Below, in pieces: positions 1 to 8,879 of a stretch of 64,000 nt of DNA. Position numbers and translations under genes: made by a program. Numbering within the stretch: the first letter of the stretch is position 1; the number at the start of each line of letters is the position of its first letter. The notes beneath the pieces are model-generated. The model made no database searches, had not been told where the DNA came from, and saw only the letters and a program-made list of their open reading frames with translations. Source of the stretch: Fimbriimonadaceae bacterium (GTDB taxonomy: Bacteria > Armatimonadota > Fimbriimonadia > Fimbriimonadales > Fimbriimonadaceae); the NCBI GenBank assembly GCA_019694835.1, contig JAIBBE010000016.1:128450-192449 (forward strand), given 5' to 3'.

Positions 1-452
1 AGCGATCGCACCACCGCAACCTCGTCGGCAATCTCCTTGAAGTGGGGCAGGAGTTCGCTGACGACCTGCCCCGACTTGCCGACCTTCTCAAACTTGTATG
101 GGGAGCCGAGCAGGCGGGGCTTGCCTCGAATGAACGCAAATCGCTCGCCCTTAAGAAGCTCTTCGGGGCAGTCCTGACCGTCGTACTTCTGCAGCATCGG
201 CTTCCGATCGAACATGTCGATCTGCGACGGCGCGCCCGCCATAAAAAGGTAGATGACCGACTTGGCTTTCGGCGCGAAGTGCGGAATCCTAGGGGCGAGC
301 GGGTCCTGTCGCTTCTTCTCTTGCTGCAGAGCGGCGAGGAGGGGCGTCGACATCATCGATGTCAACGCCAAGCCGCCGATGCCGTAGCCGATTTCCTTGA
401 AGAAGGTCCGCCGCGTCATGCGGCGCAAGAGTTCGCGTTCGAATTCGTTCAT
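1..452 (-). CDS. DUF1501 family exported protein, N-terminal part
   Basis: About 150 codons are visible from an ATG at 452 before the gene leaves the window on the left. The N-terminus has a twin-arginine-like stretch (RRMTRRTFFKEIGYGIGG) followed by hydrophobic residues, then AKSVIYLFMAGAPSQIDMFD, the opening of the DUF1501 domain. DUF1501 proteins have a sulfatase-like fold, are exported, and are abundant in Planctomycetes, Verrucomicrobia and Armatimonadota, often next to a PSD1-type cytochrome protein. The partner would be outside the window. The specific substrate is unknown. Family call is good; function is not known. Confidence 0.8.
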   Translation of the reverse strand, partial: MNEFERELLRRMTRRTFFKEIGYGIGGLALTSMMSTPLLAALQQEKKRQDPLAPRIPHFAPKAKSVIYLFMAGAPSQIDMFDRKPMLQKYDGQDCPEELLKGERFAFIRGKPRLLGSPYKFEKVGKSGQVVSELLPHFKEIADEVAVVRS

Positions 453-511
453 TCGTGTAGGTTTAGTTTAGCCGAGGATAGGTGAAACCGCTCGCCGTTC
501 CTGCTCAGTAC

Positions 512-901
512 CTAAATCGTCGCAAAACGAACCCGCGTCCAATTCAACACGTTGTCCTCGGCGACTAACTCAACCAAGTAGTCGCCAGGGCGATCGATCG
601 GGCAGACGCCCCCCATATTAAGCATCAGCCAGTCGCTGACCGTCGCTCCGCTCGGCCCCCGATGGACATCGGCCAAGAGCGGAAGCTGCCAGACGAGACG
701 CCCGTCATCGTCGAGGATTCGCGTGATGAGCTCACGGTCGGCATCGATGGGATCCCACTCGATCTCGATTGCCAGAACCAAGGGCGGAAACGGAGCCGGA
801 TAGTGGTTCGGGCGGACGACGCGGATGATCGCGGTCAGCATCATCGTGCCGTCAATCAATTGGGCCGCGTGTCGGCACAGCTTGAAGACCGGAACGTGCA
901 A
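512..901 (-). CDS. DUF6941-like small protein
   Basis: A protein of about 129 residues downstream of the AAA ATPase. I place the start at a TTG (901-899) that begins one base after the ATPase stop codon and has the purine-rich GGAAGGAAGA just before it; starts further upstream would overlap the ATPase. The order of motifs, an N-terminal CRHAAQLIDGTMMLTAI, then a beta-rich middle with ILDDDGRLVWQLP and a C-terminal GDYLVELVAEDNVL, resembles DUF6941 proteins, which are small beta-sandwich proteins of unknown role. It is probably cotranscribed with the ATPase. The family match is from memory of motif layout and is moderate. Confidence 0.6.
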   Translation of the reverse strand: MHVPVFKLCRHAAQLIDGTMMLTAIIRVVRPNHYPAPFPPLVLAIEIEWDPIDADRELITRILDDDGRLVWQLPLLADVHRGPSGATVSDWLMLNMGGVCPIDRPGDYLVELVAEDNVLNWTRVRFATI

Positions 902-902
902 G

Positions 903-2414
903 CTAGTCTTCCTTCCGCTTGGCGGCGGGGCGAGCGCGCAACTGGGCCCAGGTCCGCAGTTCATCGATTTCTTCGGACATCATGACGCTCAAAGGAACGC
1001 TCGACGCGGCTTCCTTGATGAGGTCGGCGGGCTTGAGCTCGCGGTCTTCGTCGAATGCGCCAAGAAGACCTCCCACGACCACCTGTTCGATTTCGGCTCC
1101 GCTGAATCCGTCCGTTTTGGCGGCGAGTTCGGCGAGCTTGAACTTGGAGGGATCGCGCTTGCGCTTTCGCAGGTGGATCGCGAAAATGTCTTGGCGCTCC
1201 TTCTTGTCGGGCAGATCGATGAAGAAGATTTCGTCGAAACGTCCTTTTCGGAGGAGTTCGGGCGGGAGGGCGGTCACGTCGTTGGCAGTGGCGATGAGGA
1301 AGACCGGCTTGGTCTTCTCCTGCATCCAGGTGAGGAAGGTCGAGAACACTCGCGCAGTCGTTCCGCTGTCGGATACGCCTGACCCGCCGACGCCGGCGAA
1401 GCCCTTCTCCAACTCGTCCGCCCAAAGGACGCACGGCGCGACCGATTCCGCGACCTTGATCGCCCGGCGAATATTCTCTTCGCTCTGCCCGACGAGGCTC
1501 CCGAAGATGCGCCCCACGTCCATCTTGAGCATCGGCAGGTTCCATTGAGCAGCGATGGCTTTGGCGACGAGCGACTTTCCGCAGCCTTGGACACCAAGCA
1601 GCAGAACGCCTTTGGGGACCGGGATTCCAAATTCCTTGGCCTTATCGGTAAAGCCCTTGCGCCGTTTGCCCAGCCATTCTTTAAGCAGTTCTAGTCCGCC
1701 GACATCCTCCAGCCGGTCAACGGCGGGGTAGTACTCCAAAAGCCCCGACTTTCGGACGATCTGCTTCTTCTCTTCTAGGATCACGTCGACATCGAGCTTG
1801 CGATGCTCGACCAGGCTGCGGGCAAAGGCTGATTCGATTTCGTCGATGGTGAGGCCTTGGGCGGACTTAACGAGCACCTCCCGTTGTTCGGGCGACACAT
1901 TCGTGTCGATCGCTGGATTGTCCTTGACCGCCGCCAGCACCGCATCCAACTGCGCGCCAATATCCTTCGCAACCGGCAACGGAAAGTCCATGACCGTGAC
2001 GTCCTTTTCAAGTTCAGTCGGAAGACTGAGCACCGGGCCGAGGAGAATGAGGGTCTGGGCTTTGACTCGAAGCCGCGACGAGAGGTCGCGCAGCAAGCGG
2101 ATGACGCGGGAATCCCTCATGTAAGGGTGGAAATCCTTGAGGAGGAAGACAGTGTATTCGGGTGCTTCGTGGGCGAGGGCAAGCGCCTCCAGTTCACCGG
2201 GGAGTCCGCCACCCGGTTTGACGGGTCCGCTCGTCCGATTAACCTGGGGCTTCATGCCTTGGGTCACGGACCAGGTGTGCAGGGTTCTCTTGAGTTTTTC
2301 GCAGACTCCGCGAACGGCCTCCTCGACCCGGGCTTCCTCCCAAGACACGACATACAAGATGGGGTACTTGGCCCGGATCAGGACCTCGATTTCACGCGCG
2401 GCATCCATTCGCAA
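903..2414 (-). CDS. Ycf46-type AAA+ ATPase
   Basis: A 503-residue cytosolic ATPase. Residues about 1-220 form an N-terminal region typical of the Ycf46 family (REIEVLIRAKYPILYVVSWE near the start). The AAA+ module follows: VGGLELLKEWL linker, Walker A GVQGCGKS near residue 275, Walker B VLWADELEK, sensor-1 LIATAND, and the arginine-finger region LLRKGRFDEIFFIDLPD. Ycf46 proteins occur in cyanobacteria, plastids and many bacteria; a role in carbon or stress response is proposed but the reaction is unknown. The TTG start at 2414 has AAAGG at good spacing; an ATG at 2408 is the alternative. The 63-bp gap to the divergent regulator probably holds both promoters. Confidence 0.9.
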   Translation of the reverse strand: MRMDAAREIEVLIRAKYPILYVVSWEEARVEEAVRGVCEKLKRTLHTWSVTQGMKPQVNRTSGPVKPGGGLPGELEALALAHEAPEYTVFLLKDFHPYMRDSRVIRLLRDLSSRLRVKAQTLILLGPVLSLPTELEKDVTVMDFPLPVAKDIGAQLDAVLAAVKDNPAIDTNVSPEQREVLVKSAQGLTIDEIESAFARSLVEHRKLDVDVILEEKKQIVRKSGLLEYYPAVDRLEDVGGLELLKEWLGKRRKGFTDKAKEFGIPVPKGVLLLGVQGCGKSLVAKAIAAQWNLPMLKMDVGRIFGSLVGQSEENIRRAIKVAESVAPCVLWADELEKGFAGVGGSGVSDSGTTARVFSTFLTWMQEKTKPVFLIATANDVTALPPELLRKGRFDEIFFIDLPDKKERQDIFAIHLRKRKRDPSKFKLAELAAKTDGFSGAEIEQVVVGGLLGAFDEDRELKPADLIKEAASSVPLSVMMSEEIDELRTWAQLRARPAAKRKED

Positions 2415-2465
2415 GGATGCTACCTTTCGCGTGGCCGTTTCGATTCAGACGCAGGTCCGATTCTG

Positions 2466-2471
2466 TACACT
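2466..2471 (+). promoter_or_regulatory. -10-like TACACT for the regulator gene at 2478
   Basis: TACACT ends 6 nt before the ATG at 2478. That spacing places the expected transcription start at or next to the start codon, so a leaderless mRNA is inferred. No good -35 hexamer is visible. Confidence 0.45.
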
Positions 2472-2477
2472 GAATCT

Positions 2478-4268
2478 ATGCATCCAGAGGATGGGCTCGA
2501 CCCGTGGAGGCACCAGTTCGAGCGAGCACTGGAACGCGGCGATGAAGCATTCGTCGCCCGAAAACTCGATGCGTGGTCCCGAGAGGGTGCTGTTCAAGAG
2601 CACGCGTACAGCGCTTACTACGATCGACTTTCGCCTTCCACTTGCGCCGCGTTCCCGCATCTCGCCCGCCACCGTGCCCAACGAGCTCTGGAGCGAGAGC
2701 GGGTCGTGGAAGCGCTTGATTGGCTGGAAATCGCTCGATCGAGTCTTCAGAGCGAAGATGCGACGACCGCGGTGGACTTGAGCATCGATGAGGCTCTGAT
2801 CCTTCGAGAAGACGGGCGCTGGCAGGAGTCGATTGCCCTGCTTGACCGCGTTGAGAGGGAATCCGTCCTCTTGGATCGGCAAAAGCTGCGGGTCGCCAAC
2901 ATGCGGGCGGTCATCGCGATATCGTCCCAGCACGACTACCCCCTGGCAGCGAATCTCTTCGAATCTATTGTGGATCTCTCGCAGAAGCAGTCCGACAAGA
3001 CCTCGCTCCTGACCGCTCTGATCAACCAAGCGCTATCAGTTCATCGGTTTTCGGGTCGGTTTGACCGCATGTTGGAAGCTGCCGATGAGATTGTGAGAAT
3101 CTATCGCGGCGACGTTCCCGACATCGATCGCATCTACGTTGCCCGGATTCGCGCCCGGGCGGCGGTCGAAAGCTGCCATCCGGAGGCTTCAGCGCTGGCT
3201 CAGGGCTATCTCGACGAGGCACGGGTGAGCCCCTGGGCCAAGGGAGATGCGCTCGTGTTTAGTGCTTTCGATAGGCTCAATTCTGCCCTCGGTAGCCACC
3301 GAAAGGCTTATGACGACGAGTCTGTGCAAGACGTCCTGTCCCGCTTGCGTGAGGTCGAACTGCAGGTGACTCCGACATCGGTCGACCTGATGCTGGCTTC
3401 TGCGGCGCGCCTGCGGGCGGAAGCGATGGGGTCCATTGAGTCCACCTCGTCCACCGTCGACCAATTTGCGAGACGAGTGCATCACGAACCCTTCTGGCGA
3501 TGCTGGGGGCTGTGTGAGCAGGCGCACTCATGCTTAATCTCCGGAGATAGGGCCCGCGTTGAAGAAGTGGCGGGTGAGGCACTCGCCCTTGCCGAACAGC
3601 ACGGATTCGGGTTTGAGCGGTTCCTTGCGACCGTGATTCTGGCCGCGAGCTCGGGCTCACCCAAACGTTGCTGGGCGGCAATAAGGCTGATGCAGGAAGG
3701 GGGATATGAGCGGGTGCTTCTTGTCAGGTTTGCACCTTACGCTGAACTCGTCCTCCAGGGCAGCCTTAGCATCAGTTCCGACCCGAGTTTCGAGGCCGGA
3801 CTTCTTGACGCCCTGGGTTCTCAGGCCATCCGGGTATCGGTTTTCGGGGGTCTCGTCGTTTGGATAGGGGCGCGACGCCTCACCGATAAGGACTGGGGTC
3901 GACCCCGGAGTCGCGCCCTGTTTGCCTATCTCGTGCTCCGGAGCGGTACCGCCGCCACTTACGATGAAGCGGCCTGTGCGCTATGGCCTGATCTGAACGA
4001 GAAAATGGCCCGCCAGAGTTTGCTGAATGCCCTGACCCATCTTCGAAAAGCCCTCGGAACCTCGATCGTGGATACGGGGCACAACCTCATTCGACTGCGT
4101 TCCGACCTTTGGATCGACCTCAAGTTGTTGCTCGCTTCGAAGAATCCCGATGAGAGCCTGCGTGAATTGGCTGAGCAGCCGTTGCTCCCCGAGTATGCCT
4201 ATGAGGATTGGTTCGCGGATCAGCGGATCGAGCTGGAGGGGCGCATCCAGGGCTTGATGACGCACTAA
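2478..4268 (+). CDS. TPR-like protein with C-terminal SARP-type winged helix
   Basis: About 596 residues from the ATG at 2478; the open frame extends upstream but only as antisense of the ATPase gene. The bulk is helical and reads like TPR/MalT-type repeats (for example RQKLRVANMRAVIAISSQ, then ANLFESIVDLSQ). Near residues 450-560 it has the core of an OmpR/SARP winged helix: IRVSVFGGLVVWIGARRLTD, RPRSRALFAYLVL, then ACALWPDLNEKMARQSLLNA and LRKALG. SARP proteins usually carry this domain at the N-terminus with the helical BTAD domain after it, so the order is reversed here. A DNA-binding transcriptional regulator is inferred; the target is unknown. A dispersed repeat follows the stop codon. 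Confidence 0.75.
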   Translation: MHPEDGLDPWRHQFERALERGDEAFVARKLDAWSREGAVQEHAYSAYYDRLSPSTCAAFPHLARHRAQRALERERVVEALDWLEIARSSLQSEDATTAVDLSIDEALILREDGRWQESIALLDRVERESVLLDRQKLRVANMRAVIAISSQHDYPLAANLFESIVDLSQKQSDKTSLLTALINQALSVHRFSGRFDRMLEAADEIVRIYRGDVPDIDRIYVARIRARAAVESCHPEASALAQGYLDEARVSPWAKGDALVFSAFDRLNSALGSHRKAYDDESVQDVLSRLREVELQVTPTSVDLMLASAARLRAEAMGSIESTSSTVDQFARRVHHEPFWRCWGLCEQAHSCLISGDRARVEEVAGEALALAEQHGFGFERFLATVILAASSGSPKRCWAAIRLMQEGGYERVLLVRFAPYAELVLQGSLSISSDPSFEAGLLDALGSQAIRVSVFGGLVVWIGARRLTDKDWGRPRSRALFAYLVLRSGTAATYDEAACALWPDLNEKMARQSLLNALTHLRKALGTSIVDTGHNLIRLRSDLWIDLKLLLASKNPDESLRELAEQPLLPEYAYEDWFADQRIELEGRIQGLMTH

Positions 4269-4280
4269 TCACTTGCATGA

Positions 4281-4423
4281 GGGGAATCGCCGGGACTGCG
4301 AAAGTACATTGGTCAGTGGCGAAAGTACCTGGAATCATCTGCTCCTGACGAATCCACTGATCAGTTGCTTCGGGGAATCGCCGGGACGGCGAAAGTACTT
4401 TGATTGACGGCGAAAGTACTTGA
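4281..4423 (+). repeat. REP-like palindromic repeats, two full and two half copies, direct orientation
   Basis: Copies at 4281-4311 and 4372-4400 share GGGGAATCGCCGGGA followed by CTGCGAAAGTAC or CGGCGAAAGTAC. Half copies carrying only GGCGAAAGTAC lie at 4316-4331 and 4406-4423. The core TCGCCG-GGA-CGGCGA is a 6-bp stem with a 3-nt loop. The same element recurs at 17656, 22428, 22561, 26154, 26188, 26275 and 26306. It starts 12 bases after the stop of the regulator gene. Confidence 0.9.
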
Positions 4424-4452
4424 TTAGTGGTTGATTATTGGCCTCGTGTTCA

Positions 4453-5874
4453 ATGGGCGGCATGGTACTGCGCACCTTCATTTCGACCTTGACACTTGGC
4501 CTTGTTCTGGCGGCCCATGCCAGCTACGACGTCCGCTACACGTTCGTCCAACTCACCCCTTCAAACGGATACCCCTATAATCCGCAACTCACGGGCATGA
4601 CGTCGAACGGCTATATGATCGGCACTCAGCCCGGCGACATTTTCGGACCGCCCCCACCGTTCATGTTCGTTCGAACTCCACAGGGCGACCAAGTGCTCTC
4701 CGGGCCAATGGGGCGCGCCTACGACGGCAACAGCGAGGGCACGATCGTCGGGTACAGCGGCGGACAGCCGTGTCGCTGGGTTGGCGGCAGTCTTCAAGGG
4801 TTTGATCTGCCCGCGGGCTTCCAAAGAGGTTTAGCACAAGTCGTCAATGAGACGGGACTTTCCGCCGGCACGGTTTCATACCCACTGCCGAACGGCTATT
4901 GGGTCAACCTCGCCTGCGCGTGGCAAGGAACCAACGTCCACGCTTTCATCGACAATCTCCCAGGTTCTACGCAGGCCGAGGTCAAAGGCATCAACGACCT
5001 TGGCGTGGTGATCGGGCGGTCGTATTACAGTTCGGTCGAGGATCGGGGTTGGGTTTGGGATGGAACACTGACCCAACTGCCCGCGCCCAGTGGGACGACG
5101 ATGTGGAACCCTGAGGGCATCAACAACGACGGCCTCATTGCCGGATGGACATCGGACGGCTCGGATGATCATCCGACGACCTGGCAGCACGGATCCTATC
5201 GGGTTTGGCCGTACTCGGGTCAGTTCTATGCCGTCAACAACGTCGGAGTACTCGCCGGCAGGGCAAATCTGACCGGGGTGTACGAGGCGGCTCTCTGGGT
5301 CAACGAGGAGGCCATTCACTTGCCTAGCCTGATCGACAACGTGAGCGGAACGGGTCCGGTCGCGGCGACACAGGTCAATGATCGAGGGCAGATCTTGGTT
5401 TCGAACGGAATTCTCAATCCCCGGCCCGTTTTCTCCGGGACGGTTGAGCTCGACGGGTTCGAGGGCGATCTCTCGTCGGTGGAGGCAACCATCAAGGTTA
5501 AGTCCGCCGGAGGGGTCTTGTTCGCGCAGTGCAAGGCTGTCCTCAGCCCGTCCGGCGCGTTCTCGGAGCGTCTGGCTGTTCCCAGCGGCGCTTGCTCGGT
5601 GATCGTCAAAGCTCCCGGGTTCCTCGCCGTTGGTTCGGCGGCCAACTCCACCCAAGACGGCGCAAGCGGTCTCTCGTTCTCGATGCTGGGGGGAGACATC
5701 GATGACGACAATGAGGTGTCGATCGGGGACTATGCGATTTTGTCGTCCGCGTTCGGATCAAGCCCAGGCTCGCCAAACTGGAGTCGCACTGCGGACCTCA
5801 ACGGCGATGACGCCGTGGATATCGCCGACTACGCCATCTTGTCCGCGAACTTCGGCCAAGTCGGAGAGGATTGA
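4453..5874 (+). CDS. Secreted HAF-repeat protein with dockerin-like tail
   Basis: About 473 residues from the ATG at 4453 (a TTG at 4438 and an ATG at 4462 are alternatives; none has a clear Shine-Dalgarno). The N-terminus VLRTFISTLTLGLVLAAHAS is a signal peptide. The body has repeated GINDLGVVIG and GINNDGLIAG units with W at set positions, as in HAF-family extracellular repeats. The last ~60 residues are a dockerin-like doublet: DIDDDNEVSIGDYAILSSAF and then DLNGDDAVDIADYAILSANF, each a D-x-D-x-D-N/D calcium loop plus helix. No cohesin is encoded in the window, so the tail may be a general surface or secretion tag. A paralogue lies at 30943. Confidence 0.8.
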   Translation: MGGMVLRTFISTLTLGLVLAAHASYDVRYTFVQLTPSNGYPYNPQLTGMTSNGYMIGTQPGDIFGPPPPFMFVRTPQGDQVLSGPMGRAYDGNSEGTIVGYSGGQPCRWVGGSLQGFDLPAGFQRGLAQVVNETGLSAGTVSYPLPNGYWVNLACAWQGTNVHAFIDNLPGSTQAEVKGINDLGVVIGRSYYSSVEDRGWVWDGTLTQLPAPSGTTMWNPEGINNDGLIAGWTSDGSDDHPTTWQHGSYRVWPYSGQFYAVNNVGVLAGRANLTGVYEAALWVNEEAIHLPSLIDNVSGTGPVAATQVNDRGQILVSNGILNPRPVFSGTVELDGFEGDLSSVEATIKVKSAGGVLFAQCKAVLSPSGAFSERLAVPSGACSVIVKAPGFLAVGSAANSTQDGASGLSFSMLGGDIDDDNEVSIGDYAILSSAFGSSPGSPNWSRTADLNGDDAVDIADYAILSANFGQVGED

Positions 5875-5941
5875 AGACATGGGGACGGGCTGGGACAATT
5901 TTGTCGCACGTCCCAGCCCAACCATCCCGGGTCTGTATGAG

Positions 5942-6976
5942 CTACTCACCCGCTTCGCCGTAGTGAGTAGACAAGATGGCGTAATCGCCGATACCGACTT
6001 CGGCATCGCCATCCAAGTCCGCGTTTGGCTCCCAGTGAGGGTCGCCCTCGGTCGATCCGTAGCTCGACGACAAGAGGGCATAGTCACCGATGCCGATCTC
6101 AGCGTCTTGATCGATGTCGCCATTGATCAAGGTATCGAAGGTCACCTTGGCCGATGTTTGGAAGCCGAGACCGACACTGGGAATCCGCCGTTTGAGCCAG
6201 TGCGAGGCCCCAACGCGAACATCGAACATCCGGCTGAACTCGCCAAGGGCGGCGATATCGGCGGCGAATGTGCCCTTCTCGTCGAGGACGACGTTCAGGG
6301 TGAATTCCACTGTGTCTGTACCCGGTGTTAGAAGTTCGACTTGGATCGGCATACCAGATAGCGGCCAGTTCCAATCTCCCAAAGGAACCGTGCCCACGAG
6401 ATGCGAACCGGTCCTGCCGCTGAACTTGATGTCGTCCAGTCCAATGTTCCAGTTGTAGTAAAAGAGAATTCTGAAGGAAGTGCTTGTTGCGCCCACCGGG
6501 ACCTCACGGTAGCCTACTCCGGGTGCGATGTAGTTGTTGAGATCGACCAGTGCGTTGCCCAGCCCGTTGATGACTAGCAACCGATCGCCGATTTGGTCGC
6601 TCTGGGGCCAGCCCGCCAGGCGAAACCGATCCAGGGTGACCGTCGTGCCTGGATCGGCAACCAGCATGATTTCGCCGATCCCCCCGTACCCGTGAATGGC
6701 GACATTGGTCAGGTCTCCGTAGAAGAAATCCCACCAGATCAAGGTGCCGAGTGGCTGCCCTGATCCAGCATCGAAGCTGGTCATGCGCACTTGCACATTG
6801 GGTGCTGGTCCACCCGCCATCGAGACGAGCCCCGCCGAGTCATCGGCGGCAATGATCCGATGTCCATAGCGCGACATGTCGATGACGCCATTGTTCGGGT
6901 CGAAGGTGAGTTCGACCGCCCCTGCATGGGACATCGCCATCAACGCGCCACCCATCAGTCCCCATTTCAAGTTCAT
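5942..6976 (-). CDS. Secreted protein with dockerin-like tail
   Basis: About 344 residues from the ATG at 6976, preceded by GGGAGGG at good spacing. The signal peptide is MNLKWGLMGGALMAMSHAGA. The middle is beta-rich and has no domain I recognise; it carries W/N/G-rich segments such as LIWWDFFYGDLTNVAIHGYG that suggest a lectin-like or PEP-CTERM-type ectodomain. The C-terminus has two calcium-loop repeats, GDIDQDAEIGIGDYALLSSS and DLDGDAEVGIGDYAILSTHY, like the other dockerin-like proteins here. It faces the previous gene tail to tail. Role unknown; probably extracellular. Confidence 0.75.
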   Translation of the reverse strand: MNLKWGLMGGALMAMSHAGAVELTFDPNNGVIDMSRYGHRIIAADDSAGLVSMAGGPAPNVQVRMTSFDAGSGQPLGTLIWWDFFYGDLTNVAIHGYGGIGEIMLVADPGTTVTLDRFRLAGWPQSDQIGDRLLVINGLGNALVDLNNYIAPGVGYREVPVGATSTSFRILFYYNWNIGLDDIKFSGRTGSHLVGTVPLGDWNWPLSGMPIQVELLTPGTDTVEFTLNVVLDEKGTFAADIAALGEFSRMFDVRVGASHWLKRRIPSVGLGFQTSAKVTFDTLINGDIDQDAEIGIGDYALLSSSYGSTEGDPHWEPNADLDGDAEVGIGDYAILSTHYGEAGE

Positions 6977-7070
6977 TGTAAAAGTCCCTCCCAGACGAAA
7001 GCTGGGTTCCATTGTACAAAAAAGACCGGAAAAATGGTCAAACGGTGCGGCTAGGCCGTCGCCTCGGTTC

Positions 7071-7940
7071 CTAGGTGCTATGCTTCGCGGCTCTTGCGCG
7101 AAGGTAAATGGCTACGGAGTTCATCAGGAGCAGCACCACCATCAGCACGATGATCGCGGCGGCGGCGTTGGTGGCGAACGCCTTGTCAGGGCGGCTCGAC
7201 CAGTTGAAGATCTGGATGGGGAGCACGGTGAACGTATCGGAGATCTTCTCGGGGGTGAAGTTGAGGTAGGTGACGGCACCGATCATGATCAGCGGGGCCG
7301 TTTCTCCGATCGCGCGGCTGACCGCGAGGATGATGCCGGTCAGGATGGACGGGAGGGCGGCGGGCAGGACTTGGCGGCGGATCGTCTGCCAGCGGGTTGC
7401 TCCCAGTGCAAGGGAACCTTCGCGGAAGGAGCGCGGGACCGCTCGCAGGGCCTCTTGCGAGACGATGATGATCATCGGCAGGATGAGCAGAGCCATCGTC
7501 AGCGCGCCGGCAATGACACTTCGGCCCAGCGAAAGCTGCCGAACGAAGATCGCAAGTCCAAGGAGGCCATAGACGATCGACGGGACACCAGCGAGATTCG
7601 CGATGTTAAGCTGAACAAACCGGGTGAATCGGTTTTGGCGGGGATTCATTTCCTCCAAGAAGACGGCGGCCCCAACGCCAATCGGGACCGAAATCAGCGT
7701 CGTCAAAGCGATGACCCACAGCGTGCCCATGAGGCCCGCCTTGATGCCCGCGTTCTTGGCGATGCTCGAGGGGAACGAGGTGAGGAACTGCATACTCAGC
7801 CGCCCTGCGCCGTCCTTCCAAATCGAACCGAGCAGAACCAGAAGAAGCAACCCAGCAATCACCAGCGAACTGAAGCAAAGCACTCCGAACGCCTTGGCCT
7901 TGAGCTGCCGTCGCCGGGTGTTGGGTGAAGCGGCTAGCAT
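7071..7940 (-). CDS. pstA: Phosphate ABC transporter permease PstA
   Basis: 289 residues, an inner-membrane subunit of the high-affinity phosphate importer. Several membrane spans are visible (LVIAGLLLLVLLGSIW, LMGTLWVIALTTLISVPIGV, VPSIVYGLLGLAIF). The binding-protein-dependent permease signature that contacts the ATPase is present as EALRAVPRSFREGSLALGAT. The ATG at 7940 follows directly on the TAG of pstC, so translation is probably coupled. The next gene downstream is an unrelated secreted protein, so pstB is missing from this operon. Confidence 0.93.
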   Translation of the reverse strand: MLAASPNTRRRQLKAKAFGVLCFSSLVIAGLLLLVLLGSIWKDGAGRLSMQFLTSFPSSIAKNAGIKAGLMGTLWVIALTTLISVPIGVGAAVFLEEMNPRQNRFTRFVQLNIANLAGVPSIVYGLLGLAIFVRQLSLGRSVIAGALTMALLILPMIIIVSQEALRAVPRSFREGSLALGATRWQTIRRQVLPAALPSILTGIILAVSRAIGETAPLIMIGAVTYLNFTPEKISDTFTVLPIQIFNWSSRPDKAFATNAAAAIIVLMVVLLLMNSVAIYLRARAAKHST

Positions 7941-8870
7941 CTAGTGATACACCGTTCGGTAGCGCTTAACGAGGCGCACCGCCAAGATGTTCAAGGCCAT
8001 GGTGATTGCGAACAAGGTCGCACCCACGGCGAAAATGGTGAGGTAGCCGGTCGATCCGGCCGGAGTGTCGCCTTTGCTGACCTGAACGATATAGGCCGTC
8101 ATCGTTTGGATGCTCTCGGCGGGGTTCAGGGTCATGCGTGGCGTCTGGCCCGAAGCCAATGTAACGGCCATCGTCTCGCCGATCGCGCGGGAGACGGCGA
8201 GGATGATCGCGGCCATGATGCCGGAGAGTGCAGCCGGGATCACGACCTTCAGGCTGACTTCCATCTTGGTCGCGCCGAGCGCATAGGCAGCCTCGCGCAA
8301 GGAGCGCGGCACGGCACTCAAGGCATCCTCGCAGAGCGAGGAAACTAGCGGCAGGATCATGATGCCCACCACGATCGCGCCCGAAGCGGCATTGAAGATC
8401 TGTACGCTTGGGAAGATCTGTCGCAGGATCGGGGTGACGAAGCTCAGCGCGAAGAACCCGTAAACGACGGTTGGAACGCCCGCCAAAAGCTCCATGATCG
8501 GCTTCACGCGTCTTCGCACCTTGACGCTCGCGAATTCGCTCAAGAAGATCGCTGACAGCATTCCGAGGGGCACGGCAACCAGGGCTGAGCCAACCGTAAT
8601 CAAGAACGTTCCGCACATCAGCGGCAAGACCCCGAACTTCTCCGGCTTGATGAGCGGCTGCCACTTGTTGCCGGTGAAGAAGTCGATGATCGAGACCTTG
8701 TTGAAGAACTGGAAGGTCTCCGTGCCAAGCACGGCGATGATGCCAAAGGTCGTAAAGACCGAAATCAGGGCACAGGCAAGGCAGAACAGCCAGATCGTGC
8801 GCTCCTTGTACTGGAGGACCCTTCGATCTGGCTTCCGCTCGGTCTTGAGGAACCCGATGGGCCTGGCCAT
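7941..8870 (-). CDS. pstC: Phosphate ABC transporter permease PstC
   Basis: 309 residues, the second membrane subunit of the phosphate importer. Hydrophobic spans include LFCLACALISVFTTFGIIAV and GTFLITVGSALVAVPLGMLS. The coupling-loop motif EDALSAVPRSLREAAYALGA matches the PstC/PstA family. VAVPLGMLSAIFLSEFAS is typical of PstC. It lies between pstS and pstA on the same strand with a 9-bp gap to pstS and no gap to pstA. Confidence 0.93.
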   Translation of the reverse strand: MARPIGFLKTERKPDRRVLQYKERTIWLFCLACALISVFTTFGIIAVLGTETFQFFNKVSIIDFFTGNKWQPLIKPEKFGVLPLMCGTFLITVGSALVAVPLGMLSAIFLSEFASVKVRRRVKPIMELLAGVPTVVYGFFALSFVTPILRQIFPSVQIFNAASGAIVVGIMILPLVSSLCEDALSAVPRSLREAAYALGATKMEVSLKVVIPAALSGIMAAIILAVSRAIGETMAVTLASGQTPRMTLNPAESIQTMTAYIVQVSKGDTPAGSTGYLTIFAVGATLFAITMALNILAVRLVKRYRTVYH

Positions 8871-8879
8871 GTGTCGATC

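Noticed and set aside
1857..2477. Long upstream extension of the regulator frame to 1857
   Set aside because: This part is only the antisense of the AAA ATPase gene. The ATG at 2478 follows a -10-like box and starts the protein-like sequence.
4281..4423. Insertion sequence
   Set aside because: No transposase frame or full-length terminal repeats; these are short REP-like units only.
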